From assembly GCA_014239355.1 (NCBI GenBank), contig JAAZYZ010000072.1, positions 1-19,491 of the forward strand: a DNA stretch of 19,491 bases, given 5' to 3'. Position numbers and translations under genes: made by a program. Below are positions 1 through 8,833 of the stretch, in pieces (the first letter of the stretch is position 1; every line of letters begins with the position of its first letter). The notes beneath the pieces are model-generated. The model ran no database searches. It worked only from the letters and a program-made list of their open reading frames with translations, and was not told the DNA's origin. This DNA comes from Fidelibacterota bacterium. Its GTDB lineage: Bacteria; Marinisomatota; Marinisomatia; SCGC-AAA003-L08; TMED6.

Positions 1-747
1 GAAGACCAAGCTGATCCAGCCCCTACTAATATCAGATTAGGTTTTTTTGGTAATCTTTATGAAGATGAGTTTATTCGGTTTAATATGCTTATGGATATGC
101 AAAAATTATTAGTTGCTTCATACCCATCGATGGATTGGGACGGTGATCGATTAATTGGTGATGGTAATGGTGAAACAATTAATAGTGGAGGACAGGATGA
201 AGGGGCATATTCTGACCCTTGGTATAAAGCTTGGGCAACAGCATGGCTTGATGATTGGTATTATGGTGGTGATATAGATGTTGATGGTGATTATTATATA
301 GGTGGCTATTCTTGGTCTTATGATGGAAATAATGGAGGCGCTCTCAATGGTTCTCCAGATCCTGAAGAATTAATTGATGATGGAGAAGGTCAATATGGTT
401 GTGTAGGTTGTGTAGATATAGTAAATGAAAATAATCAAGATATGCCTGACGGTATTTTTGATTCAGGTGTAGGTGAGGTTGTTAGAGAATTAGGGACAGG
501 AGATGATAGAGGCTTTTCTAATGAGCTTGAGGAGATTATAATTAATACTGGTTTTGAATTTTGGTATACAGAAAGTTTCGTATTAAGATTTGGTTATATT
601 TATGATAGAGAAGGTGACATAAAAAATCCAACTTTTGGAGCTGGGGTTAAATTTGAGGGGTATGGTTTTGATTTTGGGTATACAGCAGGTGAACAAGGGC
701 ATCCAAGAAGTAATTCTTTATTCTTTTCTCTAAGTGCAGAAATATAA
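1..747 (+). CDS. PorV/PorQ-family outer-membrane beta-barrel protein, 5' end cut by window
   Basis: The reading frame is open from base 1, so the gene begins before the window and 248 residues are visible. The last 65 or so residues alternate aromatic and polar residues in beta-strand style (GFEFWYTESFVLRFGYIYD, then GAGVKFEGYGFDFGYTAGEQ) and the protein closes with FFSLSAEI. This closely resembles the end of PorV/LptO-type barrels, which shuttle or anchor T9SS cargo at the outer membrane. Before it lies a long Asp/Gly-rich segment (about residues 40-180) that looks like an enlarged surface loop, with a CVGC pair at residues 134-137. The next gene, 8 bases downstream, encodes a protein with a T9SS sorting domain, which fits a PorV role. 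An internal ATG at 85 is not the true start because homologous barrel sequence should precede it. The exact PorV paralogue is uncertain. Confidence 0.75.
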   Translation, partial: EDQADPAPTNIRLGFFGNLYEDEFIRFNMLMDMQKLLVASYPSMDWDGDRLIGDGNGETINSGGQDEGAYSDPWYKAWATAWLDDWYYGGDIDVDGDYYIGGYSWSYDGNNGGALNGSPDPEELIDDGEGQYGCVGCVDIVNENNQDMPDGIFDSGVGEVVRELGTGDDRGFSNELEEIIINTGFEFWYTESFVLRFGYIYDREGDIKNPTFGAGVKFEGYGFDFGYTAGEQGHPRSNSLFFSLSAEI

Positions 748-755
748 AATAACGC

Positions 756-3563
756 ATGTATATAGTAAGAATATTTTTTGGTTTATTTATTATTATAAGC
801 TCTTCTTTATTATTTGCTTTAGAATTACCTAAGCACTCTTCTAGTACTAACCCAACTTCTAATCCTTACATAATTGCCATTATGGTAGAATTTCAGGAAG
901 AATATAATAATAACCCACTTACAAGTGGTAATGGGCTATTTTTAGATTCCTTAGATATTACTATGATATGGAATCCTGATTTAAATAGATGTAGTCAATT
1001 TATTTTAGATAGACCTCCTCATGATGAAGGCTATTTTTCTAATCAAATTGAAGCTGTAGCAAATTATTATAGTTCAATTTCAAATGGAAATATAGATATT
1101 AACAGTCATATTATATCAAATCCAAACAATCAAAAAGGTTTCTATAAATTAAGTAAAGAAATGGAGTTATACTCATATAGTGATAATACTTTATCAGAGT
1201 TATTTAAAGAATCACTTGAACTTGCAAAGAATGATATTGAGGATTATTTAGAATCAAATTCACATATTGAATTTAATGATATTATCTTTACTGTTTTTCA
1301 TGCTGGAATTGGTCAAGATTTTTCTTTTCCTACATTTGATCCAGCAATATATGATATTAAAAGTGCTTATTTAGAACCAGATATGTTTGGTAATATTGAT
1401 TATCCTGTTATTAATGGCGTTGATGTTACATCTGGTATTTTATTGCCTGAAACTCAAAATATGATTTTTTTTAATAGTATTGAAGATATTTTTTACGGTG
1501 AAGATTCTTACTGTGATTATCAACTTGGTATGACTGGTACTTTTTCATTTTTAATGGGGTATGCTTTAGGTTTACCTCCTTTATTTAATACTGAGACAGG
1601 AGATCCTGGAATTGGTATTTTTGGTTTAATGGATTATGGTTCTAATAATGGTAGGGGTATTGTCCCTTCTTTACCATCACCTTGGACTAGAATTTTAATG
1701 AATTGGGATAACTCAATAAATTTAACTAATGATGTCTCATCGTTAGAGTTTTTAGTTTTCAATGTTGATTATGATAAAATTTATCAGTTTGATGTCTCAG
1801 ATAATGAATATTTTTTAATTGAAAATAAAGTAAATACCTTAGATAACGGATTGTCGATTAAAGATATTGTATCTAATTATAATGGACCTTATGATGATGG
1901 GATTTTTCCAGATTCATATACTAACTGGCTTGATGCAATTATTTCAGAAAATGATACACTTAACATTTTTGAGTTTTCACAAGATTCTATTATTACAAAA
2001 GTTATTAATTATGATTTAGGTTTACCTGAGTCTGGTCTATTATTATGGCATATTAATCAACCGTCATCTAATTTATTTGATGGTATTAATAATAATTCAA
2101 ATGATAAAGCTATAGCTATTGAAGAGGCAGATGGTGCTTTAGATATAGGTTTTGAGAGTTATGCTTTATTTTCAAATGATGATCCAACATCTGGTACAAA
2201 ATGGGATTTTTGGTATAGAAACAATGAAGCGTATCATTATGCAAATGATATTCCTTATCAATGTTTTGATTCTGAATCTTATGCTATTATTGAGGCATCA
2301 TATTATTCGGAGTGTAATAATAATGATGGTATATGGTTAAGAACAGCTATTTTTGATCAATATTCTAATCCAAATTCAAATCTATCTGATAATACAAAAT
2401 CTTTTTTTTCATTTAATGTCTTAGGTCCTGTCTCTGATAGTACTAAAATTAAAGTATATTACAATAGTGCAATTCCATATATTGATATTCAAAATGATTA
2501 TGAAAAGATTTTAGGTACTTCTCCAACTAAAATATTTTATGGATTAGATAATATGAGTATTTCTGATTTAAATCTAGCTAATTTTAATTTTTATCAATCA
2601 TTTGATGATTTATATTTTGATAATAGTGTTATTTTAACTAATTCAGAGCAAGAATCTAATATTTACACGACTGAATCAAGTTTTGTATATCTTGATTCTA
2701 ATGATAATTTAGTTGAATCTGAATCAGAGGTTTGGTTTGGAAATTTTTCAAATTCAGATAATGAAGTACAATTACAGGAATTAACATATAACAATAATAG
2801 ATTTATGGTTGGAGACAATCAAATATTTACTGAATATCATCCAACTGATGGAGTTTCAATAGCTGATATTGATAAAGATGGTTTAGATGAAATTATTTTT
2901 GTTGATATGGATGGTCAAATCATCGCCTATAATGATAATGGAACTTTAGTTAATGGCTTTCCTATGGGAAATGGCTATCATGGTGTAGTTTTAATTCTTT
3001 CAGAAAAAAATACAGATAATATTGTAATGATTTGTAGAAATTTATCACATATTGATATTTTGTGGCTTAATGGTAATTTAATTTCAATTCCTTCAATTAA
3101 TCAAGGGATAGATTTAATGATTGTTAATGATTATTTAACAGATGGAAGTAGATATTATGATTTAGCTAATGAGGAATCTTTTTTTCAAATAGGAAGTAAT
3201 CAGTATTGGCTTCAAAGATACAATAATCATTCACATTATCCCTTATCTTCTGATACTCATGAATCTATAATACCTCAACAAGCTAATAAGGCTATTACTA
3301 AATTTTATAATTATCCAAACCCTATTAAAGATGGAAAAACTAAATTTAGATTTTTTATTAATGAAGAAATAGATGATATTAAAATAAATATTTATAATGT
3401 GTCTGGAAAATTAGTGGATTCTTTTTCTGAAAATAATTTAGTGTATTATGAATATAATGAAATTGAATGGTCTACAGGTAAATTTCTTCCAGGGTTATAT
3501 TTTGCAGAAATATTATCATCAAATACCCAGCAAAAAATTATTAAAGTGGTAATAGGTCATTAA
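756..3563 (+). CDS. Secreted M6-peptidase-like protein with T9SS type A sorting domain, apparently inactive
   Basis: The protein has 935 residues. It starts with a signal peptide (hydrophobic residues 6-21, likely cut after LFA). The central part follows the M6 (immune inhibitor A-like) family: a VFHAGIGQD segment, then YALGLPPLF, GIFGLMDYGS, a Trp-rich stretch ending in MNW, GLLLWHIN and an IEEADG segment. The HExxH zinc motif expected just before the ALGLP block is replaced by FLMGY (residues 265-269), and the Asp expected after GLP is Pro275, so hydrolysis is unlikely. Residues about 700-740 contain an FG-GAP/VCBS-like DIDKDGLDE segment. Residues about 850-935, beginning at YPNP and including IYNVSGKLV and LPGLYFAEI, form a T9SS type A sorting domain that directs export and surface attachment. 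Its stop overlaps the next ATG (TAATG). It may act as a binding or adhesive protein; this is inference. Confidence 0.82.
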   Translation: MYIVRIFFGLFIIISSSLLFALELPKHSSSTNPTSNPYIIAIMVEFQEEYNNNPLTSGNGLFLDSLDITMIWNPDLNRCSQFILDRPPHDEGYFSNQIEAVANYYSSISNGNIDINSHIISNPNNQKGFYKLSKEMELYSYSDNTLSELFKESLELAKNDIEDYLESNSHIEFNDIIFTVFHAGIGQDFSFPTFDPAIYDIKSAYLEPDMFGNIDYPVINGVDVTSGILLPETQNMIFFNSIEDIFYGEDSYCDYQLGMTGTFSFLMGYALGLPPLFNTETGDPGIGIFGLMDYGSNNGRGIVPSLPSPWTRILMNWDNSINLTNDVSSLEFLVFNVDYDKIYQFDVSDNEYFLIENKVNTLDNGLSIKDIVSNYNGPYDDGIFPDSYTNWLDAIISENDTLNIFEFSQDSIITKVINYDLGLPESGLLLWHINQPSSNLFDGINNNSNDKAIAIEEADGALDIGFESYALFSNDDPTSGTKWDFWYRNNEAYHYANDIPYQCFDSESYAIIEASYYSECNNNDGIWLRTAIFDQYSNPNSNLSDNTKSFFSFNVLGPVSDSTKIKVYYNSAIPYIDIQNDYEKILGTSPTKIFYGLDNMSISDLNLANFNFYQSFDDLYFDNSVILTNSEQESNIYTTESSFVYLDSNDNLVESESEVWFGNFSNSDNEVQLQELTYNNNRFMVGDNQIFTEYHPTDGVSIADIDKDGLDEIIFVDMDGQIIAYNDNGTLVNGFPMGNGYHGVVLILSEKNTDNIVMICRNLSHIDILWLNGNLISIPSINQGIDLMIVNDYLTDGSRYYDLANEESFFQIGSNQYWLQRYNNHSHYPLSSDTHESIIPQQANKAITKFYNYPNPIKDGKTKFRFFINEEIDDIKINIYNVSGKLVDSFSENNLVYYEYNEIEWSTGKFLPGLYFAEILSSNTQQKIIKVVIGH

Positions 3564-6520
3564 TGAAATATATAGTTTATATATTATTATTAATCAATTT
3601 GATGATAGGTCAATCATGGTATAATCATCCAGAACTAAAATGGAAAACTTTTGAAACAGAACATTTTATATTTCATTATCATGAAGGAGTTGAAAAAACA
3701 GTTTCAGAAGCAGCGTTTGTTGCTGAAAAAATATATAAACCAATTACAGATTATTATGATTATAGACCTAAAACTAAAACAAGTATAGTAATAAAAGATA
3801 CTGATGACATCTCAAATGGAACTGCGTTTTATTATGATAATAAATTAGAGATTTGGGCTCATCCACTTGATTTTGATTTAAGAGGTTCTCACCGTTGGCT
3901 CCAAAATGTAATAACTCATGAATTTACACATATTATTCAAATTGGTAGTGCTATGAAAGCATCAACTCGATTTCCAGCATTTTATTTGCAAGGTTTTGCT
4001 TATGAAGATGAAAAAAGAGAAGATGTATTATATGGATACCCAAATTCAATGTTTTCTGTACCTATTCCAGGTGTAGCTGTCCCTCCTTGGCTTGCAGAGG
4101 GAACTGCGCAGCATATGAGTCCTGAATTATATTATGATTTTTGGGATTCTCATCGTGATATGCTTTTAAGAGATCTTGTTTTAAATAACAAATTATTATC
4201 GTTTAATCAGATGAATAGTTTTGGAAAAAAAGGTATTGGCGGTGAGGCAGTTTATAATCAAGGTTTTTCTTTTTCAAATTATTTAGTGAAAAGATTTGGG
4301 GATAATATTTTACCTGATATTTCTAATATTTTATCAACTAAAACATATTCTGTGAATAAGGCTATCTTTAAAAGTACAAATTCAACATTTAATGGATATG
4401 ATTTATATTTTGATTGGGTAGAAGATCTGAAAAATAGTTATGATTCTCAATTAAAAAATGTAAGTCAAAATTTAGTTCAGGGTACAATTATTGAAGATAA
4501 AGGTACGACTAATTTATTCCCTAAATTATCTCCTGATGGTTCTAAAATAGCATATATTTCAAACCAAGATAATGATTATTTTGGGCAAACAGATTTATTT
4601 ATTTATAATTTAATAGATTCGGCAAAAACAAAACTAATTTCAGGAGTAAAGTATGCTCCTGATTGGATTAATGATTCAACTTTGATTTTTACTTTAAGAA
4701 GCAAGCCAAATAAGGCGGGATCAAAATATTTTGATTTATATAAAATGTCATTAAATCAAGAAGAACCAGATCAAATTACAAAATATAAGCGTTTAAGATC
4801 TCCAATTTACAACTCTGATAATAATTTGATTGCAGCAATTAGTACCGTTGATGGATTAAGTAATATTTATATATCTGATGCAGATAGTATAAATTTTTCA
4901 AAATTAACTAATTTTAAAAATCAAGAATATATTTCCACTCTTAATTGGAATGAAGATGGTAAAACAATCCTAATGGATGTTGTTATAGATCACGGTAGAG
5001 ATATCTATGAGATAGATATTAAATCTAAGGTAGTATCTATTGTAATAGAGCAAAATAGTGATATTAGAAACCCTGTATTTAGTGAGGATAAAATTTATTT
5101 TTCTCAAGATTATAATGGAATCTTTAATATTGGCTATACAGAAAATAAAAAAATCAAGTTTTTAACAAATGTTTTTGGCGGAGCATTTATGCCAGATATC
5201 CAAAACAATAAACTTGTTTATAGCTTATATGATGATGGAGGTTATAAAATTTCTATAATTAATGATTTGATAGATATTAAAGAAGATTTGATAGGTTATA
5301 CAGATTTTATTGAAAATGAATCATCTAATTTAGATATTCCTGATAAGTTAGATTTACATAATAATAGTATCGATTATTCTACAACTATGTCTGAGTTACA
5401 TATTGTCCCTCGTATTATGCTTGATTATGAAACTTTAAAATATGGTTTTTATGCATTTTCAGAGGATATAGTAGGTCAGTTATCACTGTTTGGTGGATTT
5501 TCAGTAAACAAATTATCTGATATTGATGCGATGTTAATGTTTGAGTATAAAAAATTATACCCAACATTATATTTTAATTTTTTCTGGGCTAGTCGAAATA
5601 CAAAACAAAATTTTGATTATTATACGGTAGATAGTTTATTTGTTGATAATATAGATATCAGAAATGAAGTTGATTACCATCTATTTTCAAGTGATTTAGG
5701 CGCTCGTTTTTCAAAATCAAATTTTCAATTTTGGTTAAACTATAATTATACATTGTATAATCAGAAGATTTATCAAACTGTAACTCAAGAATTTGTCAGT
5801 AATGGTGAAGACCAAAAAATTATTAGTTATGGTAAATTGGGTTTTGATTATTATAGAGGAAATATTTTATCTCTAAAAGTTCTAACAAAAAAAATAAAAC
5901 CTCAATTTTTAGGTAAGATGCTACCCACTAATGGTTATATGTTAGATATGACTATCAATCATGAGTGGAATGATTTTATGGAAGGGATTGCATTAAATGA
6001 AGATTATGGAACTTATGGTTCTGTTCTTAAGCCTAATAACACATCTAGATTTGATTTAAATTTTAAATGGTTTAATTATTTGGAAAAATATGATATTTCT
6101 ATAGAAAATTCAACTAGATTAGCTATGATTACCAATAAAGATGTAGATGATTTTTTCTATTTTTTTGGTGGAGGGATGCCTGGTTTAAAAGGGTATACTT
6201 TTTATGATGAAGATTTAATGGGCTGGGGGTTAGCAACTACGTCACTATATTTTAGAAAACTAATTTTTAAAGATCAATTTTTAAGTATCAAAGATTTCAT
6301 AGGATTTAATAAGTTATCTATTGGTATAGTTTCTCAATATGGTGAAGCTTTTCCAATTGAATTACCTAAATTTTCATCAGGTATTGAACTAAGAGCAAAG
6401 GGTTTTTTGTTTTATGGATATCCTGCAGCAGTTACATTAGAACATCATTTTCCAGTATCACTAGATGATATTCAATTAAATGATGGTAAAACTTATATGA
6501 AATTTTTATTTGATTTTTAA
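3563..6520 (+). CDS. Peptidase MA-like metalloprotease fused to TolB-type propeller and outer-membrane barrel
   Basis: The protein has 985 residues. A short signal peptide (about residues 1-16, ending IGQ) is followed by a gluzincin-type domain with an intact zinc motif HEFTH (H119, E120, H123) and a probable third ligand in WLAEGTAQ (E179). Residues from about 314 onward repeat propeller blades typical of TolB/WD40-like folds (FPKLSPDGSKIAYIS and later blades) up to about 600. Residues about 614-985 are rich in alternating aromatic strands, contain GGGMPGLKGY, and end in FLFDF, with the terminal Phe typical of outer-membrane barrels; the segment resembles the surface-antigen/BamA-type barrel. 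The predicted topology is a periplasmic protease-propeller tethered to the outer membrane. The ATG overlaps the stop of the upstream M6-like gene by one base. Substrate unknown. Confidence 0.8.
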   Translation: MKYIVYILLLINLMIGQSWYNHPELKWKTFETEHFIFHYHEGVEKTVSEAAFVAEKIYKPITDYYDYRPKTKTSIVIKDTDDISNGTAFYYDNKLEIWAHPLDFDLRGSHRWLQNVITHEFTHIIQIGSAMKASTRFPAFYLQGFAYEDEKREDVLYGYPNSMFSVPIPGVAVPPWLAEGTAQHMSPELYYDFWDSHRDMLLRDLVLNNKLLSFNQMNSFGKKGIGGEAVYNQGFSFSNYLVKRFGDNILPDISNILSTKTYSVNKAIFKSTNSTFNGYDLYFDWVEDLKNSYDSQLKNVSQNLVQGTIIEDKGTTNLFPKLSPDGSKIAYISNQDNDYFGQTDLFIYNLIDSAKTKLISGVKYAPDWINDSTLIFTLRSKPNKAGSKYFDLYKMSLNQEEPDQITKYKRLRSPIYNSDNNLIAAISTVDGLSNIYISDADSINFSKLTNFKNQEYISTLNWNEDGKTILMDVVIDHGRDIYEIDIKSKVVSIVIEQNSDIRNPVFSEDKIYFSQDYNGIFNIGYTENKKIKFLTNVFGGAFMPDIQNNKLVYSLYDDGGYKISIINDLIDIKEDLIGYTDFIENESSNLDIPDKLDLHNNSIDYSTTMSELHIVPRIMLDYETLKYGFYAFSEDIVGQLSLFGGFSVNKLSDIDAMLMFEYKKLYPTLYFNFFWASRNTKQNFDYYTVDSLFVDNIDIRNEVDYHLFSSDLGARFSKSNFQFWLNYNYTLYNQKIYQTVTQEFVSNGEDQKIISYGKLGFDYYRGNILSLKVLTKKIKPQFLGKMLPTNGYMLDMTINHEWNDFMEGIALNEDYGTYGSVLKPNNTSRFDLNFKWFNYLEKYDISIENSTRLAMITNKDVDDFFYFFGGGMPGLKGYTFYDEDLMGWGLATTSLYFRKLIFKDQFLSIKDFIGFNKLSIGIVSQYGEAFPIELPKFSSGIELRAKGFLFYGYPAAVTLEHHFPVSLDDIQLNDGKTYMKFLFDF

Positions 6521-6523
6521 AGG
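6519..6523 (+). promoter_or_regulatory. Ribosome binding site deciding the 6532 start
   Basis: AAAGG lies 8 bases before the ATG at 6532. It supports that ATG over the GTG at 6523, which overlaps the site itself. It is one of only a few clear Shine-Dalgarno sites here. Confidence 0.6.
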
Positions 6524-6531
6524 TGTTTAAA

Positions 6532-7494
6532 ATGCGAAAAATAATTATTTTATTTTTATATACTTTTTTGTTTTCAAATACACAGTATTATGACAATTTA
6601 TTCTTTTTATCTAACACAATTAATGATATAAATAATTTATCTTCTCAAGATAGTGTGCAAATAGAAACAGTTCCTTCTATATATAATAACAATAAAATTA
6701 AAGCTGTTTTATTTTCAGCTATTTTACCTGGTTCTGCACAATATTTGATAAATAATCAGAAAACAAAAGGCATTATTTTTTCAGCAATTGAAATTTTGGG
6801 CTGGGCTAGTTATATGTACTATACTAATCAAGCTGAAATGTTTAAAATAGATTATCAAAATTATGCTGATGAGCATTGGAGTTTTTCAAACTGGTGTGAT
6901 CATTATTATGATTATGAAAATTCTGACAATCCATTTAGAGATTTATTTTCCAATGAAGATTCCGGAGAATATAGTGCAATTAATTCTGGTCATGGATTAG
7001 AGTTCTTTTATGATGATCCTAACTCTGAACCTATTGATGGAGCTGAAAGAATATATGCAAAAACTAATACAAGCGCTTTTCAAACCCTTTATGAAGCTGA
7101 AGGTCTTGATATCGATGGGAATGCTGAAGAATTTGTAAATCAATATAATTTAAGTATACTTAGAACCCATAATTTTTATGAGGAAATTGTAAAGTACGAT
7201 CAATTTTTCACTGGTTGGGATGATCAAGAACAAATTGAAAGAAGTACAAATGATTGGGGCCAAGATAATGCAACTAGTCCAAATAAAACATATGCTAAAA
7301 ATATTTATGATAAATCTGTAAGAAATTATAAAATTCAAGATTGGGCTATGATTGCAATTTATGCAAATCATGCTATTAGTATGATTGATGCTTTAATTGT
7401 GAGTAGTCTTTCATCAGGGAATGCATCTTTATCATATGATTATAATCCAACAATAGATTTTCATCAAGCAGAAATAATCATTAAATTAAATTGA
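6532..7494 (+). CDS. DUF5683-like membrane-associated protein
   Basis: The protein has 320 residues from the ATG at 6532; a GTG at 6523 would add three. The N-terminus is a signal-like hydrophobic stretch (RKIIILFLYTFLF). About residues 57-98 carry the feature that allows recognition: KAVLFSAILPGSAQYL followed by a Lys-rich turn and a second hydrophobic stretch (GIIFSAIEILGWASYMYYT). This pattern of paired hydrophobic segments around a PG-x-AQ turn is typical of DUF5683 proteins of Bacteroidota-like bacteria. The middle (about residues 110-240) is Asp/Asn/Tyr-rich and soluble. Another hydrophobic segment (WAMIAIYANHAISMIDALIV) sits near the C-terminus. The biochemical role of the family is unknown. 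Its stop overlaps the start of the BamD-like gene (TGATG), suggesting translational coupling and an envelope role. Confidence 0.6.
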   Translation: MRKIIILFLYTFLFSNTQYYDNLFFLSNTINDINNLSSQDSVQIETVPSIYNNNKIKAVLFSAILPGSAQYLINNQKTKGIIFSAIEILGWASYMYYTNQAEMFKIDYQNYADEHWSFSNWCDHYYDYENSDNPFRDLFSNEDSGEYSAINSGHGLEFFYDDPNSEPIDGAERIYAKTNTSAFQTLYEAEGLDIDGNAEEFVNQYNLSILRTHNFYEEIVKYDQFFTGWDDQEQIERSTNDWGQDNATSPNKTYAKNIYDKSVRNYKIQDWAMIAIYANHAISMIDALIVSSLSSGNASLSYDYNPTIDFHQAEIIIKLN

Positions 7495-8267
7495 TGTCAA
7501 TTCGTTTAATATTAATTATAAGTTTAGTTTTCATTCAAGGGTGTTCCTCATTTAAGAAAGATACGCTTTCAAATTCAGAAAAATTTGCATTAGGGGAGAG
7601 TTATTTTTTAAAGAATAAATTTCAAAAAGCAAAAGATGAATTTGAGTTTTTAGTACAAAATGAACAAGGGACTAATTTGGGTCTTGAATCTACGTTTTAT
7701 CTTGCTAAGACTTTATTTGCATTAAAAGAATATGATGAAGCTTCTTATAATTTTAATTATTATTCAATGTTTTCAAAAAATATTGAAAATGTTGAATTAG
7801 CTCAATTTATGAAATGCAGATGTGCTTTTGAGATTACCTTGCCTTATAACAAAGATCAGTCAAATTCTTTATTTGCAATTTCTGTAATACAGGAATTTCT
7901 GGATAATTTTCCATATTCTCAATATAAAGAAGATAGTTACAAAATGATTAAAAAGTTAAGAAACAGAATTGGAAAGAAAAATTATGAAGCTGGAAGGTTA
8001 TATTTAAAAATGAAAAAGTTTGATTCAGCCTTCTTTTATTTTGATATTATTTTATCAGAATTTTATGACACCAAATATTATGATAGGGCTTTAATTTCTT
8101 ATGTTTTTACATATATAGTTATGGGTAATTATAATGAAGCAAAGCTATACTTTGAATCAAATAAAATAAATTTTAATGATTCAAATAGTAAAATTGAAGT
8201 AGAAAATATCTTAGAAGATTATAAAGATGGTTTAGGTTTTTCAGGTTTATATAGGCTTTACAAATGA
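7494..8267 (+). CDS. bamD: BamD-like outer-membrane assembly lipoprotein with TPR repeats
   Basis: The protein has 257 residues from the ATG at 7494. It begins with a short hydrophobic signal ending IQGC, with Cys17 as the probable lipidated residue. The rest is helical TPR repeats: ALGESYFLKNKFQKAKDEFE, then STFYLAKTLFALKEYDEA, a PYSQYKEDSYKMIKKLR segment, and KKNYEAGRLYLKMKKFDSAF. Order, length and the helix after the PYSQY block match BamD (YfiO), which binds BamA and helps to insert outer-membrane barrels. A TTG three bases upstream would add one residue, but the ATG overlapping the upstream TGA is the better start. The last four bases overlap nadD. A generic TPR lipoprotein is the alternative. 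Confidence 0.75.
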   Translation: MSIRLILIISLVFIQGCSSFKKDTLSNSEKFALGESYFLKNKFQKAKDEFEFLVQNEQGTNLGLESTFYLAKTLFALKEYDEASYNFNYYSMFSKNIENVELAQFMKCRCAFEITLPYNKDQSNSLFAISVIQEFLDNFPYSQYKEDSYKMIKKLRNRIGKKNYEAGRLYLKMKKFDSAFFYFDIILSEFYDTKYYDRALISYVFTYIVMGNYNEAKLYFESNKINFNDSNSKIEVENILEDYKDGLGFSGLYRLYK

Positions 8268-8833
8268 ATATATTTTTCTTTGGAGGAACATTTGACCCTC
8301 CTCATAAAGGGCACAAATTAATTTATGAGCACTGTATAGATTTATGTGATAAATTTATTTTTATTCCAACAGCTCAGTCACCTAAAAAAAAGACTCCATC
8401 AGCAAGTGCTGAACAAAGAATTAGTATGCTAAAATTATTAATAGACCGTAAAGATAATAATAAAGTATTAATTGATAGGTTTGAAATAGATTCAGGTGTT
8501 ACACCTAATTATACTATTGATACTATTGTTTATTTAAAAAAGAAATTTAATAGTGATTCTATTCATATGGTATTAGGAGCAGATCAATATAAAAATTTAT
8601 CTAATTGGAAAGATTATAATAAAATTATTACTGAAGTTAAAGTAGTATGTTTTGATCGAAATTTATCAAATTTAAATCATCAAGAACATATCAACTTTAT
8701 AGATTTTGATTATAATATTTCATCTACAGAGATTAGAAATAAAATTGCTTGTGGAAATAGAAATAAAATTAAAGATTACTTAAATAAGGATATAAATCAT
8801 TTTATTCATAATGATGGTTTATATATAAAATAG
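8264..8833 (+). CDS. nadD: Nicotinate-nucleotide adenylyltransferase
   Basis: The protein has 189 residues, normal for NadD, which transfers AMP from ATP to nicotinate mononucleotide in NAD synthesis in the cytosol. The nucleotidyltransferase signature GGTFDPPHKGH is at residues 7-17, IPTAQSPKKK follows, then MVLGADQYKNLSNWKDY, and the second ATP-binding motif ISSTEIR is at 152-158. These identify NadD rather than CoaD, which occurs separately at 15198. The start ATGA overlaps the stop of the BamD-like gene by four bases, and its own stop directly abuts the next ATG. Confidence 0.94.
   Translation: MNIFFFGGTFDPPHKGHKLIYEHCIDLCDKFIFIPTAQSPKKKTPSASAEQRISMLKLLIDRKDNNKVLIDRFEIDSGVTPNYTIDTIVYLKKKFNSDSIHMVLGADQYKNLSNWKDYNKIITEVKVVCFDRNLSNLNHQEHINFIDFDYNISSTEIRNKIACGNRNKIKDYLNKDINHFIHNDGLYIK

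Noticed and set aside
2152..2340. 62-codon frame inside the M6-like gene
   Set aside because: It is a shifted frame within a well-supported long gene and has no protein-family features.
7150..7371. Minus-strand frame opposite the DUF5683-like gene, and similar minus-strand frames at 8974, 9370 and 18484
   Set aside because: Each lies fully opposite a supported gene and shows only composition-driven sequence.
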